NCBI GenBank assembly: GCA_902826155.1
Contig: CADEDU010000017.1
Coordinates: 1 to 64,000 of the forward strand
DNA: 64,000 bases
Direction of reading: 5' to 3'
DNA from: an uncultured beta proteobacterium
GTDB taxonomy: Bacteria; Pseudomonadota; Gammaproteobacteria; Burkholderiales; SG8-39
A program made the translations under genes and the position numbers. Shown here piece after piece: positions 43,630 through 54,051 of the stretch (the first letter of the stretch is position 1; each line of letters begins with the position of its first letter). The notes below the pieces were generated by a model. That model saw only the letters and a list, made by a program, of their open reading frames with translations, had not been told where the DNA came from and ran no database searches.

Positions 43630-44592
43630 GTGCGTAGTGCTCACGCGGCGGCGCTCGTATTAGCAACCCTGATCGCGGCAGGTTGCGCAACCGCCCCTTC
43701 AGTCACGCCCGAACTCGATCCGCCTGGGGCGATAGACCTGAAGCAACCGATTTTCCCCGCGCCACGACTGGCTTTGGTGCTGGGCGGCGGCGCGGTGCGC
43801 GGGTTCGCTCACATCGGAGTGCTCAAGGCACTCGAGGCGAACGGCCTGCAGCCCGATCTCATAGTCGGTTCGAGCGCGGGCGGCATTGCCGGCGCGATCT
43901 ATGCGGCGGGCCAGTCTGCCGAAGAACTTGCGCGGCGCGTGCCCGACGCCGACTGGCGTGACATCCTCGATCTCGACTATACGTTCTTCGACGTGCTGCG
44001 CGGGCGTACGCGCTTCGGGCTGGTCCGCGGTGAGGCGCTGGAGACGCTTGTCAATCGCGAGGTCGGTGCAAGGCGGCTCGAAACGCTTCCCATCCCGTTC
44101 ATCGCGATCGCGGCAGACCTGCAGACCGGTGCGCTCGTCGCTTTCGGGCGGGGCAACGTCGGCCGCGCAGTGCGTGCGTCGAGCAGCATTCCCTTTCTGA
44201 TGCGGCCGGCGCGAATCGACGGGCGCGACTATATCGACGGTAGCGCAGTGAGCCCGCTGCCCGTAAGGGTCGCGCGCACACTTGGCGCCCAGACTGTCGT
44301 CGCGGTGGACGTAGGATATCCGCCCGAGGAAACCAATCTCGCCAATCCGTTCAATCTGTTCCTTCAGACGTTCCAGATCATGAGTCGGACACTGGCCCGC
44401 TGCGAGGCGGTAGCCGCCGATGTGCTGATCCAGCCAGAGCTCGGCCTCGCGGGTTCCGCAAACTGGGGAAACCGCGAGGCGCTCGTGATAGCCGGGGAGA
44501 AAGCAGGCGCAGCAGCCGTGCCGCACATCCGCGCGGCGCTGCAGCGGGAATCGCCCCACGCCGAGACATCGCGCGGCGACCATTGCCGTTGA
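43630..44592 (+). CDS. Patatin-like phospholipase lipoprotein (first of two)
   Basis: 320 residues from GTG 43630. Lipobox IAAGC puts a lipidated cysteine at residue 19. The patatin fold shows the oxyanion loop LGGGAVRGFAHIG (51-63), nucleophile S82 (VGSSAGG) and catalytic Asp in YIDGSAVSP (about 204). These enzymes hydrolyse phospholipid acyl esters; lipidation suggests it works on the inner face of the outer membrane. It begins a plus-strand unit facing the MlaA-cusABC operon. A second patatin-like lipoprotein lies 8 kb away on the minus strand. Target lipids are unknown. Confidence 0.85.
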   Translation: MRSAHAAALVLATLIAAGCATAPSVTPELDPPGAIDLKQPIFPAPRLALVLGGGAVRGFAHIGVLKALEANGLQPDLIVGSSAGGIAGAIYAAGQSAEELARRVPDADWRDILDLDYTFFDVLRGRTRFGLVRGEALETLVNREVGARRLETLPIPFIAIAADLQTGALVAFGRGNVGRAVRASSSIPFLMRPARIDGRDYIDGSAVSPLPVRVARTLGAQTVVAVDVGYPPEETNLANPFNLFLQTFQIMSRTLARCEAVAADVLIQPELGLAGSANWGNREALVIAGEKAGAAAVPHIRAALQRESPHAETSRGDHCR

Positions 44593-44915
44593 GCGGAGAG
44601 CGGCGCGCAGCCATTGCCTAGCGGTTCATCAGCGCCATGCAGTGTCTCGTCTCTCATGCATGGCGTCCATGCCGGGCATTGCCTCCATGTGGCACATCGA
44701 GCCCACGTCGGCCGAGAACGCGTGCGCACCGTGTCCTCACGGCGCAGTCGCTCGGCGAGCGTACGGTGAGCGAGCCTGAGATTCAATTGTCACGGTCGGT
44801 CGGTTCAGGCTCGACACAGGATGCGCGCTAGGGCGAGTACTTGCTGCTGCGGAAAGGATCGTCGAACGCGGTGGCAGCGGCGGCCTTCGGGTGCGTCGCT
44901 ACACATTGGACCTGC
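44593..44915. other. Convergent intergenic region with inverted repeat
   Basis: 320 bases between the convergent patatin and mlaA genes. CGAGCCTGA at 44771-44779 pairs with TCAGGCTCG at 44805-44813 (nine-base arms, 25-base loop), possibly a terminator for either side, though no T-run follows. A 22-codon minus-strand frame (44629-44697, starting MCHMEAMPGMDAMH) is Met/His-rich but has no ribosome site. Confidence 0.4.
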
Positions 44916-45716
44916 TCATTTCGTCTTCACGGTGACGTCTGGCGCGGGCGAATCCGCACTTGGCGCCGAAAGCCCCGACTTTTCGTCTGGATCCGATTCG
45001 CGTGGCGGTGTGCCGTCGTGAATCAGATGGCGCCGGCGCTGCATGAACGCTTCGCGCGCGAACACATAGCGATCAAGCGCCGCCCGCTCGAGAAGATCGA
45101 CCGAGTCGAGCGCGCTCGCCCGGAAACTAATGTTCGACGTCGCCGCCAGCGTGTTACGTAGCGCAATTTCGTGCGCGTTCGTCACCGCGTCGGCAAACAA
45201 TGGCAATGGTCCGGCGCGCGAGTCGATGGTGAGATACGCCGAGCCGTCGCGCACGGTACTGGGCCCGAACAGGGGAAGCACGAGATACGGACCGCTCGCC
45301 AGGCCCCAGCGGGCGAGCGTCTGACCAAAGTCTTCGTTGTGTTTCTCCAAGCCCGCCTCGGTTGCGGTATCGAACAGACCGCCGATGCCGAACGATGTGT
45401 TGATGACCACGCGCATCCAATCATTCAGCGAATCACCGACCTTTCCCTGTAGCAAATTGTTCGCACCGATCCACACGTCATCCAGATTCGCGAAGAAGTT
45501 GCGGATGCCGGTGCGAATCGGTCCAGGTAGGTAGTCGCGATAGGCTTTCGCAACCGGCGTGAGCGCGTAGGTGTCGAGCGTGTCGTTCACCGAAAAAACC
45601 GCTCGATTGACGCGTTCCAGGGGGTCCCCTCGTGAAACGACTTCGTTCCCGGAACAGCCTGCTAACGCGCCGGCCAGCATCAGCGTGCGGACTCGTGAAG
45701 TAAGGTTCCACCGCAT
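44916..45716 (-). CDS. mlaA: MlaA-family outer-membrane lipoprotein
   Basis: 266 residues from ATG 45716, fixed by AAAGGAGG eight bases upstream (an earlier ATG at 45749 has no such site). Lipobox LAGC near residue 20. The core DPLERVNRAVFSVNDTLD, then YRDYLPGPIRTGIRNFFANL and VINTSFGIGGLFDTATEAGL, matches the MlaA/VacJ signature. MlaA extracts phospholipids from the outer leaflet of the outer membrane and passes them inward. It lies 44 bases downstream of cusA on the same strand. The usual mlaBCDEF genes are not nearby, so it is an extra copy in a copper-resistance context. Confidence 0.9.
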   Translation of the reverse strand: MRWNLTSRVRTLMLAGALAGCSGNEVVSRGDPLERVNRAVFSVNDTLDTYALTPVAKAYRDYLPGPIRTGIRNFFANLDDVWIGANNLLQGKVGDSLNDWMRVVINTSFGIGGLFDTATEAGLEKHNEDFGQTLARWGLASGPYLVLPLFGPSTVRDGSAYLTIDSRAGPLPLFADAVTNAHEIALRNTLAATSNISFRASALDSVDLLERAALDRYVFAREAFMQRRRHLIHDGTPPRESDPDEKSGLSAPSADSPAPDVTVKTK

Positions 45717-45760
45717 GTTTAGCCTCCTTTTTGTGTTTTGAATGTTCATCGCGTGCTGCC

Positions 45761-48700
45761 TTATACAGCCGGGCCACTCGCGCGCGACATCGCGGCCTCC
45801 TCACGCACTCTTGCTCTCGTCGCATGGCGAATTGCCGCCCGATTCATCAAGTAGTACGCCCCTGGGATCACGATCATCGACAACAGCGGCGCGCTCACCA
45901 TGCCGCCGATCATCGGCGCGGCGATGCGCTGCATGACTTCGGCGCCGGTTCCGTCCGACCACATGAGCGGCGCAAGGCCGGCGAGGATCACGGCGACCGT
46001 CATCGCTTTGGGTCGCACGCGCAGCACCGCCCCCTCGTGAATCGCTTCTAGCAGCGCCTCGCGCGTGAGCACTGCGCCGTCCGCGGTACGCCGATCGATC
46101 GCCTGGCGGAGATAGATCAGCATGATCACGCCGAACTCGGCAGCCACGCCGGCAAGCGCGATGAAGCCGACGGCAGTTGCCACCGACAGGTTGTGACCTA
46201 ACCACCACATCAGCCAAAACCCACCCACCAGCGAGAACGGTAATGTCGCCATGATGAGCAGCGCTTCGGACAGTCGATTGAAGGTGAGATATAGCAACAT
46301 GAAGATGATCAGCAACGTGAAGGGCACCACGACGGTCAGCCGCGCTTTCGCGCGTTCGAGATACTCGAACTGACCGGACCAGCTCACCGACGTGCCGGGC
46401 GGGAGCTTCACGTTCTGCTCCACTGCGCGCTTGGCATCCTCGACCACCGATGCGAGGTCGCGCCCGCGGATGTCGACGTAGATCCAACCCGACAGTCGCG
46501 CGTTCTCGCTTTTCAGCATCGGCGGTCCATCGACGATCGACAGATGGGCCACCGCCTGCAACGGAATCTGCGCGCCGCGCTCGGTCACAATCGGAAGATT
46601 GCGCAGCTTCGCGAGCGAGTCGCGCAACTCGCGCGGATAGCGCACGCTAATTGGGAAGCGTTGCAGGCCCTCGATCGTCTCGCCGATGTTCTCCCCGCCG
46701 ATCGCCGCCGTCACGACCGATTGCACGTCGGACACGGTCATGCCGAAGCGCGCCGCCTCCTCGCGCAGCACCTTCACGTCGATGTAGCGCCCACCGGTGA
46801 TTCGCTCGGCCAGTGCGGAGGTGACGTTAGGCACGTCCTTCACCACGCGCTCGATCTCGCCCGCGACGCGCTCGATCACCGCCAGATCGGTGCCGGCGAC
46901 CTTGATGCCAAGCGGGCTCTTGATGCCGGTCGCGAGCATGTCGATACGATTGCGAATGGGCGGGATCCAGATGTTCGCCAAGCCCGGCAGCTTGACGATG
47001 CTGTCCAGCTCCTCGATAAGCTTCTCGACTGTCATGCCCGGCCGCCACTCATTTTTCGGCTTCAGCTGCACGGTGGTCTCGACCATTTCGAGCGGTGCGG
47101 GGTCGGTCGCTGTCTCGGCGCGCCCGATCTTGCCGAACACGCGCTTGACCTCCGGTACGGTCGCAATCAAGCGATCAGTCTGCTGCAAGATCTCCGCGGC
47201 CTTGCCGGGCGAGAGGCCCGGCAGCGCGGAGGGCATGTAGAGCAGATCGCCCTCGTCGAGCGGGGGCATGAACTCCCCGCCGACCCTACTCGCGGGAAAC
47301 CACGTCGCCGCGAGCGCAACGATCGCCAGGGCCAGTACCAACCAGGGTGCACGCAACACGCCGCGCAACACCGGCTCGTAGAGTGCGATCAGCAGTCGAT
47401 TGAGCGGGTTCTTGCGTTCGTCGGGGATACGCCCCCGAATCAGATAACCCATCAGGATCGGAATCAGCGTGACCGCCAGACCGGCGGAGGCGGCCATCGC
47501 ATAGGTCTTCGTATACGCGAGCGGCGAGAATAGTCGCCCTTCCTGGGCTTCGAGGGCAAAGACCGGGACGAACGACAGCGTAATGATGAGCAGGCTGAAG
47601 AACAGCGCCGGTCCCACTTCGCTCGCCGCCTCGCCGATCACGCGCCAGTGCTCAGGCCCCTGCAATGATTCGCTGGGATGCGCGTGGCGCCACGCCTCGA
47701 CGTGCTTGTGCGCGTTCTCGATCATCACCACCGCTGCATCGACCATCGCGCCGATAGCGATCGCGATGCCGCCTAGGGACATGATGTTGGCGTTCACCCC
47801 TTGGTAAAACATGACGATGAACGCGGCCAGGATGCCGAGCGGCAGACTGACGATCGCCACCAGCGAGGAGCGCAGGTGGAACAAGAACACGAAGCATACC
47901 AGCGCGACGACGATGAACTCTTCGATCAGCTTGTCGGTAAGGTGGGACACCGCACGCTTGATGAGGTCCGAACGATCGTAGGTCTCGATGATCTCGACCC
48001 CAGGCGGCATGCTCGACTTCAGCGAGGCGATCTTCGCCTTCACCGCGGCGATCGTCTCGAGCGCATTCTTGCCCGAGCGCATCACGATGATGCCGCCGGT
48101 GGCCTCGCCTTCGCCATCGAGCTCGGAGATGCCGCGGCGCATCTCCGGTCCGATCTGAATCCGCGCGACGTCACTGAGCCGCACCGGCACGCCGCGATCG
48201 GTGGTCTTGAGCGGAATCGAGCGGAAGTCGTCCAAAGTGCGCAGATAACCGCTCGCGCGCACCATGTACTCGGCTTCACCCAGCTCGACGATCGAGCCAC
48301 CGGTTTCCCGGTTGGAGTTTCTGACTGCCTCGATCACCCGGTTGTGCGTAATTCCGTACGCGCGCAGCCGATCGGGGTCGAGCACGATCTGGTATTGGCG
48401 CACCATACCGCCGACGCTGGCGACCTCGGCGACGTTCGGCACCGCTTTGAGCTCGTACTTCAGAAACCAGTCCTGCAGCGCGCGCAGTTGCCCCAGATCG
48501 TGGCGACCGCTCCGATCGATGAGTGCGTACTGATAGATCCAGCCGACTCCAGTCGCATCAGGGCCGAGTGCAGGCTTCGCGCTCGCGGGCAGTCGCGACT
48601 GCACCTGATTCAAATATTCGAGCACGCGCGAGCGCGCCCAGTACGGGTCGGTGCCGTCTTCGAACAGCACGTACACGAACGAATCGCCGAACATCGAATA

Positions 48701-48952
48701 CCCGCGCACCGTCTTCGCGCCGGGCACCGACACCATCGTCGTGGCGAGCGGATAGGTCACCTGATCCTCGACGATGCGCGGCGCCTGACCCGGGAATGGC
48801 GTACGGATGATCACTTGCACATCCGATAAGTCAGGAATCGCATCGAGCGGCGTGCGCAGCACCGCCCACCCCCCCCAGGCGGCGACCAGGAAAGTCCCGA
48901 TCAATACCAGGAGGCGATTCGTGATCGACCAGCGAATCAATCCGGCGATCAT
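45761..48952 (-). CDS. cusA: CusA-type copper/silver RND efflux pump
   Basis: 1063 residues, close to E. coli CusA in length and sequence. The methionine relay residues of CusA are conserved as LLYMPS, WRPGMT and NRIDML, which carry Cu(I)/Ag(I) through the pump. The proton-relay helix reads [16 protein letters not shown]. The C-terminal half contains [14 protein letters not shown], a family hallmark. It takes metal from the periplasm or membrane and exports it through CusC. The start (ATG 48952) overlaps the cusB stop by four bases, so cusCBA is one transcript. Confidence 0.95.
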   Translation of the reverse strand: MIAGLIRWSITNRLLVLIGTFLVAAWGGWAVLRTPLDAIPDLSDVQVIIRTPFPGQAPRIVEDQVTYPLATTMVSVPGAKTVRGYSMFGDSFVYVLFEDGTDPYWARSRVLEYLNQVQSRLPASAKPALGPDATGVGWIYQYALIDRSGRHDLGQLRALQDWFLKYELKAVPNVAEVASVGGMVRQYQIVLDPDRLRAYGITHNRVIEAVRNSNRETGGSIVELGEAEYMVRASGYLRTLDDFRSIPLKTTDRGVPVRLSDVARIQIGPEMRRGISELDGEGEATGGIIVMRSGKNALETIAAVKAKIASLKSSMPPGVEIIETYDRSDLIKRAVSHLTDKLIEEFIVVALVCFVFLFHLRSSLVAIVSLPLGILAAFIVMFYQGVNANIMSLGGIAIAIGAMVDAAVVMIENAHKHVEAWRHAHPSESLQGPEHWRVIGEAASEVGPALFFSLLIITLSFVPVFALEAQEGRLFSPLAYTKTYAMAASAGLAVTLIPILMGYLIRGRIPDERKNPLNRLLIALYEPVLRGVLRAPWLVLALAIVALAATWFPASRVGGEFMPPLDEGDLLYMPSALPGLSPGKAAEILQQTDRLIATVPEVKRVFGKIGRAETATDPAPLEMVETTVQLKPKNEWRPGMTVEKLIEELDSIVKLPGLANIWIPPIRNRIDMLATGIKSPLGIKVAGTDLAVIERVAGEIERVVKDVPNVTSALAERITGGRYIDVKVLREEAARFGMTVSDVQSVVTAAIGGENIGETIEGLQRFPISVRYPRELRDSLAKLRNLPIVTERGAQIPLQAVAHLSIVDGPPMLKSENARLSGWIYVDIRGRDLASVVEDAKRAVEQNVKLPPGTSVSWSGQFEYLERAKARLTVVVPFTLLIIFMLLYLTFNRLSEALLIMATLPFSLVGGFWLMWWLGHNLSVATAVGFIALAGVAAEFGVIMLIYLRQAIDRRTADGAVLTREALLEAIHEGAVLRVRPKAMTVAVILAGLAPLMWSDGTGAEVMQRIAAPMIGGMVSAPLLSMIVIPGAYYLMNRAAIRHATRARVREEAAMSRASGPAV

Positions 48953-50514
48953 TTCTTCGCTCCCTTCGGTGCGATGCGAACGATGACGTAGTTGCCATCT
49001 TTGTCCGGCTCGCCGCGCATGTCGAACTCGACGAAGTCGCCTTTCTTGAGCCCGGCAAGCGCCTTCTCATCCTCGACCCGAAATCCCATCGTCATTGCCG
49101 GCCACTTGATCGAAGGCATCGGGTCGTGGCTAAGGTTGATCTCGCCGGTCTTCCTGTTGATTTCGTTCACCTTGCCCAGGCCGCGATGTAGGCCGTTGAC
49201 AGTGCGACCGGAGGACGGGTTCTCGGCTGGAGCACCCGGCATCTCCTGCAATCGCGTGAGTGTGCCCTTCAGGCTCGCTTCCGAATCGACTAGGAATTGA
49301 CCCGACACGACGACGGTGTCACCGGCCTTTACGCCCTTGCGAATCTCGGTCTTGCCGTCCATCTCGAAGCCGACTTCGACATCGACCGGGCGGAACTTGC
49401 CTTCACCCTCGGCGAGGATGACGACTTTGCGCATGCCGGTTTCGATCACCGCCTCGGAGGGGACGATTGCGAGCTTCTCACCGCGGTGGGACGAAAAGGC
49501 AAGCGTCGCGAACATGCCCGGTTTGAGGCGCGCGTCAGGGTTCGCAAGCTCGATGCGCGCGCGCAGCGTACGCGTGGCCGCGTTTACCTCGGGCAGGAGG
49601 GCGCTGACCACTCCACGAAAGACTTGACCGGGCCATGCCGCGACTCTCACCTCGGCGCGATCCCCGGGACGCACCCACGCGGTCTGCGCTTCGGAAACCT
49701 CCGCATTGACCCACACCGTAGAGAGATCGACCAGGCGATAGAGCATCGCCCCCGCCATCACAGTCATGCCTTCGCGCACCCCGAGCTCAGCGATCACCCC
49801 ATCGATCGGCGAGACAATGGCGATGCGCGAGCGAGGAATGCCTTCGCGCTCGACCGCGGCGATCTCACCCTCGCTCATACCGAGTAGGCGCAGGCGCTCG
49901 CGACTTGCGACAACCAGATCGCGGTTGGCGGGCGCGTCACTCTTGAGTAAGAAGAGGAACTCATGCTGCGCGGCAGCCCAGTCTGGAACGAGCAACTCGA
50001 CCAGCGGCCCGCCTTTGCGCACCGGATCGAGTGGTGCCCGCGCATGCACGCGCTCCACGAACCCGCCGGTCCGCGGCTGCACGACTACGACGCCGCGCTC
50101 GTTGTACTCGACGCTGCCTACTGCCTCGAGCTTCTGCTCGAGCACCCCCATCTCGGCGCGGGCCGTGCGAATGCCCAGATTCTGCACTACGCGCGGATTG
50201 ATCGACACCTTGCCTTCTTCGCCGCCCGACTCCGCGTGCACCGGCACCAGCATCATGTCCATAAAGGGCGACTTGCCCGGCTTCTGGAACTTCTGCTGCG
50301 GGAACATCGGATCGTGCCAGTAGAGGACGCGCTTGCCGGTCTTGTCCTGCACCACGCCGTCGATCTCAGTCGCGTTCTCTCCCGATGTCGAAGCCTGTTG
50401 GGAGGGGCTAGCCTCCGCCATCGAACCCATGTTGCGCACGGCAAGCCAGTAGCCGGTTGCGCCAGCGCCCGCCATGGCGAGGAGCACGATCGAAGCAATA
50501 GCGACTCGTTTCAT
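48949..50514 (-). CDS. cusB: CusB adaptor with fused CusF copper-chaperone domain
   Basis: 521 residues. N-terminal membrane/signal helix, a heavy-metal-binding segment [20 protein letters not shown] ending in MDMMLVPV, then barrel-sandwich, hairpin and beta-barrel domains of an adaptor (about 100-420). After a linker (about 425-440), residues about 445-521 form a CusF-like domain: [30 protein letters not shown]. The Cu(I) ligands His, Trp, Met, Met of CusF are all present. In E. coli CusF is a separate periplasmic chaperone; here it is fused to the adaptor, which would feed metal directly to the pump. The stop overlaps the cusA start. Confidence 0.93.
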   Translation of the reverse strand: MKRVAIASIVLLAMAGAGATGYWLAVRNMGSMAEASPSQQASTSGENATEIDGVVQDKTGKRVLYWHDPMFPQQKFQKPGKSPFMDMMLVPVHAESGGEEGKVSINPRVVQNLGIRTARAEMGVLEQKLEAVGSVEYNERGVVVVQPRTGGFVERVHARAPLDPVRKGGPLVELLVPDWAAAQHEFLFLLKSDAPANRDLVVASRERLRLLGMSEGEIAAVEREGIPRSRIAIVSPIDGVIAELGVREGMTVMAGAMLYRLVDLSTVWVNAEVSEAQTAWVRPGDRAEVRVAAWPGQVFRGVVSALLPEVNAATRTLRARIELANPDARLKPGMFATLAFSSHRGEKLAIVPSEAVIETGMRKVVILAEGEGKFRPVDVEVGFEMDGKTEIRKGVKAGDTVVVSGQFLVDSEASLKGTLTRLQEMPGAPAENPSSGRTVNGLHRGLGKVNEINRKTGEINLSHDPMPSIKWPAMTMGFRVEDEKALAGLKKGDFVEFDMRGEPDKDGNYVIVRIAPKGAKK

Positions 50515-50517
50515 TGT

Positions 50518-51822
50518 TCAGTCCTCTCGTTCCACGTTGGTGCGCTCGTCTTCATCGAGCAACGCATAGCGCAGGTTCGCCCACGCGAGCGCGCGCTCGC
50601 GCTCGGCGCCAAGCGTGTCGATCGCGATCTCGTTTTCCGCACGGCGCGCTTCCAGCACCGCGGTAAGCGCTCCCTTGCCGCCTCGATAAGCGGCCGTGGC
50701 CGCGGCGGTGCGCTGGCGCGCTGTAGGAAGCAGAGCGTGCTGGTGGTGTTGTGCGCGTCGCTGCGCTGACTCGTGATCGGTGAGATAGAGCAGCAGCTCG
50801 GCCTCGGCGCTCCGACGCGCTTCTGCCACTAGCGTTCGTGCCCGCTCGAGACTCGCCAAGCGCGCCGCGACATCGCGGTCCTGCCGGCGCTCGGCCCACA
50901 GCGGCAGATCCATCTGGACCATCAGCGAGACCATGTTCGAGAAGGCAGGCTCACGGCGGGCGAAAGAGAGCTCTACCGCCCAGTCAGGTGCTCTTGTGGC
51001 GCGCGCCTTTTGCACATCCGCCTGCGCCATGCGTGTTTGCGCGAGCGCGGTGAGAAGCGCCGGATGGCGCTCGAGCCGCTGCGGGATCTGTGCTGTCGAA
51101 TAGGGTGGTGCGGTGGTATCCGGAACGGGGCCGGGCAAGACTGACGCGGATGCACCGGTCAAGCGCACGAGATCAACACGAGCACGCTGCACCATGCGAT
51201 CCTGCGTAATCGCGCGATCGCGCAGCGCCTCGCGCACCCCACGCAGCGTGAAGATTTCCGCCGCTGTCGCACGTCCAACTGCCAGCGCCGGCACGCTTGC
51301 TTCCACCTCGAAGCCGACTTGCTGGTCCAGCTCGTCGAGCTGGGCGCGTACCGCCTGCGCGTAGGCGTACTCCATCCACGCGATAGCCGTTTCACGTCGC
51401 ACCGCCGCGCGTTCGCGCGCGAGGCCGGCGCGCTCCGCGACAACCTCACTTTGCGCTCTCGATCGCGCGGCAGCGCGCTTGTCACCGTGTGGGAACTCCT
51501 GCATCACGCCGATGCGTTGCATCGTCATGAAATCGCGGTCGTAGCGAAATCGGTCGTTGTCAGTCACCGGCAGGTTCTCCAGCCCGAAGCGCAGCTTCGG
51601 ATCGGGCAGCTCGCTCGCGCGGCCAACGACCTCGGCCGCTCCTTGCACCGCCTGCGATTGCGAGGCCACTTTGAAGGATCGTGCAACGCCGAGCGCAACA
51701 GCCTCATCCAGCGTGAGCGGCGCGGACACGCTGATTTGTCCGAGCGCGATAAATGGGACGAGCATTACGAGAGCAAGTACGTATCGACCCGCACTTGCAC
51801 CAGAGAACTGCGTCGATTGCAT
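50518..51822 (-). CDS. cusC: CusC-like outer-membrane efflux protein
   Basis: 434 residues from ATG 51822, with GGAG about seven bases upstream; an open frame extends 35 codons further without a ribosome site. Signal peptide GRYVLALVMLVPFIALGQ. Two outer-membrane-efflux repeats of long Ala/Arg/Glu-rich helices follow; the first includes LTLDEAVALGV and ASELPDPKLRFGLENLPV, a pattern typical of metal-type OMF proteins. No lipobox is present, unlike E. coli CusC. Three bases separate its stop from the cusB start, so it leads the operon. Confidence 0.88.
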   Translation of the reverse strand: MQSTQFSGASAGRYVLALVMLVPFIALGQISVSAPLTLDEAVALGVARSFKVASQSQAVQGAAEVVGRASELPDPKLRFGLENLPVTDNDRFRYDRDFMTMQRIGVMQEFPHGDKRAAARSRAQSEVVAERAGLARERAAVRRETAIAWMEYAYAQAVRAQLDELDQQVGFEVEASVPALAVGRATAAEIFTLRGVREALRDRAITQDRMVQRARVDLVRLTGASASVLPGPVPDTTAPPYSTAQIPQRLERHPALLTALAQTRMAQADVQKARATRAPDWAVELSFARREPAFSNMVSLMVQMDLPLWAERRQDRDVAARLASLERARTLVAEARRSAEAELLLYLTDHESAQRRAQHHQHALLPTARQRTAAATAAYRGGKGALTAVLEARRAENEIAIDTLGAERERALAWANLRYALLDEDERTNVERED

Positions 51823-51871
51823 GGACTGCTCCTGTTGTTGATCGTTCAAACCGGCGACGCGTGCACGATGC

Positions 51872-52369
51872 TCATCGCGCTCCATTGCGCGACAGCACCA
51901 GTCCGCCCCACAGGTAACGGCGCGCAAGCCAGAGCGTCGCGACGGGGAGCGTCAGCCATTGCAAGACCGGAACAAGCCCGGTCCCTAGTCCCGGCAGGCG
52001 GGGCATGATGTCGGCGTACTCCCAGCGCGCAAGCGGGCCGGTGGCGAGGAACTCGTAGATCATCGTGAGCGCGAGCCCGACGATCATGTAGATCGCCGTC
52101 GGCGCTGGTTTAGGGATCAGCAGCCACGCGCGTGATCGCGCCGCAAGGGCCCCGATCCAGAACGCAACCAGTGCGATCAGCACATCACCAAGTGTTGCTA
52201 CGGTGCACGTGCGCACGCCCTCCCAATGCTGGAGTTCCGCCATTCCTACCCAAAACGGCGCCTGTATGAACTCCCACACGAAGTGCAGAAGAAACGCGAA
52301 TAGCCCGATCGGCAGCTCCGGCCATCCACGAAGTGTAGCGAGCGGCTTTTCGTTGGATATTGAATTCAT
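51872..52369 (-). CDS. Unknown integral membrane protein (about four helices)
   Basis: 165 residues from ATG 52369, which overlaps the stop of the patatin-like gene (TGATG). About four to five hydrophobic helices: IGLFAFLLHFVWEFIQAPFW, LGDVLIALVAFWIGALAA, AIYMIVGLALTMIYEFL and LVPVLQWLTLPVATLWLARR. The segment HFVWEFIQAP and Glu-containing helices recall small membrane proteins with buried acidic residues. I do not recognise a named family. Co-translation with the phospholipase and position before cusC suggest a role at the membrane during copper stress. Confidence 0.75.
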   Translation of the reverse strand: MNSISNEKPLATLRGWPELPIGLFAFLLHFVWEFIQAPFWVGMAELQHWEGVRTCTVATLGDVLIALVAFWIGALAARSRAWLLIPKPAPTAIYMIVGLALTMIYEFLATGPLARWEYADIMPRLPGLGTGLVPVLQWLTLPVATLWLARRYLWGGLVLSRNGAR

Positions 52370-53262
52370 CAGAGCGACTCCAATAGCTGTCTCAATCGCG
52401 GCAATGCCGCGTGCGCCGCGCGCTCGCCCGACTCGATAATGGCGGTGCGATTGGCGAGCGTGATTTCCGATTCAGGCGGCAGCTGTGGGGCGATGAGGAC
52501 GTGCGCCCACGTCGACTGGAGCTTCGCGAGGCGGTGGATCATGATCAACAGACTCTTGTTGACCACCGACAACGGATTGCCGGGCGTCATCTCGGCTGGG
52601 TCGTAGATCACATTCACGCCAACGACGAATTGCGCACCCGCCTCTAGTGCAGTCTCCGCCGGAAGCGGTCGTGACAAACCGCCGTCGACATAGGGAGCGC
52701 CGGCGATCCAAGTCGGTTGCAACAGGCCTGGAATGCTGCAGGAGGCGCGTACTGCGCGGCCGACGTTGCCGCGGACGAAGCCGATCGGCTCCCCATCGCG
52801 CAGATCAGTCGCGACGATGCAGAGGCGCCGCGGCAGCGACTCGATTGGACGATGCCCAACGCGTTCGTTGATGAAGTCTTCGAGGCCGAATGCATCGAAC
52901 AGCCCCAGGATCGGCCAGCCGAGACCGGCGAGTTGGTCCAGGCGCAGCCGCGGACTCTCGCCCTCGATCGCCTCCGCAGACCAGCCCGCGGCATACAGCG
53001 TCCCGACGATGCTGCCGGCGCTCGTACCCACTACCAGATCTGGTTCGATACCAGCGCGCTCCAACACCCGCAGGACACCAATGTGGGCAAAACCGCGTCG
53101 CGATCCGCCGCTCAAAACCAACGCGAGGCGTGGCGCTATGCCCGAGTGCGCGCTAGCAGGTGCGGTCGCAGGTTCGGGTAAATCGATTCGCGATCCCGGA
53201 CGCAACGCACAGCTGGCTTGAAGCGCCGCGAATGACCCGAGCAAAAAGACTCTTCGCTTCAT
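52369..53262 (-). CDS. Patatin-like phospholipase lipoprotein (second of two)
   Basis: 297 residues from ATG 53262. Lipoprotein-like signal MKRRVFLLGSFAALQASC, with cysteine 18. Oxyanion loop LSGGSRRGFAHIG, nucleophile Ser in VVGTSAGSIVG and catalytic Asp in YVDGGLSRP give the full patatin dyad. The fold matches the RssA/NTE-like group. It is distinct in sequence from the patatin at 43630 but has the same layout, suggesting divergent paralogues. It is translationally linked to the following membrane protein and may be transcribed with cusCBA. Confidence 0.85.
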   Translation of the reverse strand: MKRRVFLLGSFAALQASCALRPGSRIDLPEPATAPASAHSGIAPRLALVLSGGSRRGFAHIGVLRVLERAGIEPDLVVGTSAGSIVGTLYAAGWSAEAIEGESPRLRLDQLAGLGWPILGLFDAFGLEDFINERVGHRPIESLPRRLCIVATDLRDGEPIGFVRGNVGRAVRASCSIPGLLQPTWIAGAPYVDGGLSRPLPAETALEAGAQFVVGVNVIYDPAEMTPGNPLSVVNKSLLIMIHRLAKLQSTWAHVLIAPQLPPESEITLANRTAIIESGERAAHAALPRLRQLLESL

Positions 53263-53265
53263 CGC

Positions 53266-53373
53266 TTAGTGCATCTGGGGAGTGAGGTGCTGCGATTGAT
53301 CGCGAGCTGCCAAGACCGGCAGTGAGATTGCGGTCAGCGCAATGCGCATAGCTGAACGAATCGAGCGTTTCAT
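53266..53373 (-). CDS. Possible 35-residue exported peptide before the patatin gene
   Basis: Start ATG 53373 with GGGAG eight bases upstream. It encodes 35 residues: basic start MKRSIRSAMR, hydrophobic IALTAISLPVLAA (signal-like), then a short polar tail RDQSQHLTPQMH. The stop lies three bases before the patatin ATG, so translation may be coupled. It could be a tiny secreted peptide or a leader that sets ribosome flow into the operon. Short length makes the call tentative. Confidence 0.4.
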   Translation of the reverse strand: MKRSIRSAMRIALTAISLPVLAARDQSQHLTPQMH

Positions 53374-53598
53374 CGCGAACTCCCGACACCGGTAGATTGG
53401 AGTTACAGCTGCCTTCGCGACTGTCCCTGTTCGGGAGAGTTCACGAGCGCTGCCGTTCTAGGTGCGTGCCACGCCGGACGCGAGATCCGGAGCGCCAGCC
53501 GCGGGTGACTGAAGCAACTCCGCCGCCGGCATTCATGACGCCACCGATCGAACCAACACAGCAGCCGCGCTTTCGCGGGCCGCGCCATCGATCAGGGG

Positions 53599-53958
53599 CT
53601 AGTTGAGAAGACGCAGATTGACGCGAAAGGCAGGTGGGGGACGCGCTCGCTGGGATTCGCGCGTCGACGGTGTGCGGACCGTGTCGGCTGACAGCAGCCA
53701 GGTTACGGCGATCAATGCAAGCGGCGAAAAATCCGCCACATCGGGAATCGACAGATCGACACCACCGGATGCCTGTTCTTCCGCCTGACAGTGCGCGGAG
53801 CACAGCAAGCGCTCGAGCGTGCACCCCTCGTCGGAGACCGGCGCGGAGGTTCGCGAACCGAAGCACCCTTGCGCCGCAAACGCGAGCTGCGCGAACGCGA
53901 GCATCGCGAGACAGGTGATCGCGATAGTTCGGCGCGCGGAGGTGCGAATCCAGCTCAT
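53599..53958 (-). CDS. Small exported Cys-containing protein of the copper island
   Basis: 119 residues from ATG 53958; the open frame extends 34 codons upstream but overlaps the divergent promoter region. Signal peptide TIAITCLAMLAFAQLAFAA. The mature part has QGCFGS, EGCTLERLLCSAHCQAEEQ (four more Cys) and ends with an Arg/Pro-rich tail. Its design is like CzcI/DUF2946-type proteins near metal pumps: leader, Cys/His cluster, hydrophobic patch (PLALIAVTWLL). Copper binding by the cysteines is plausible but unproven. It is divergent from the broken gene at 54052. Confidence 0.6.
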   Translation of the reverse strand: MSWIRTSARRTIAITCLAMLAFAQLAFAAQGCFGSRTSAPVSDEGCTLERLLCSAHCQAEEQASGGVDLSIPDVADFSPLALIAVTWLLSADTVRTPSTRESQRARPPPAFRVNLRLLN

Positions 53959-54051
53959 AGGGTTTTTATGATACGCCGACGGGCTGGAAAGTTCCATGGC
54001 AATTCGTGATCTTCGCGGAGCGACGATCGCGTTGAGATCATGGAGACCAAT

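Noticed and set aside
44629..44697. Met/His-rich 22-codon frame (starts MCHMEAMPGMDAMH) suggesting a metal peptide
   Set aside because: No ribosome site, no signal peptide and a stop shortly upstream; may be the end of a dead gene. Too weak to call.
53974..53996. TGGAA-AG-TTCCA inverted repeat between divergent small genes as a second CueR site
   Set aside because: Arms are in the opposite order (GGAA...TTCC) to CueR operators, and no -35 box is placed correctly.
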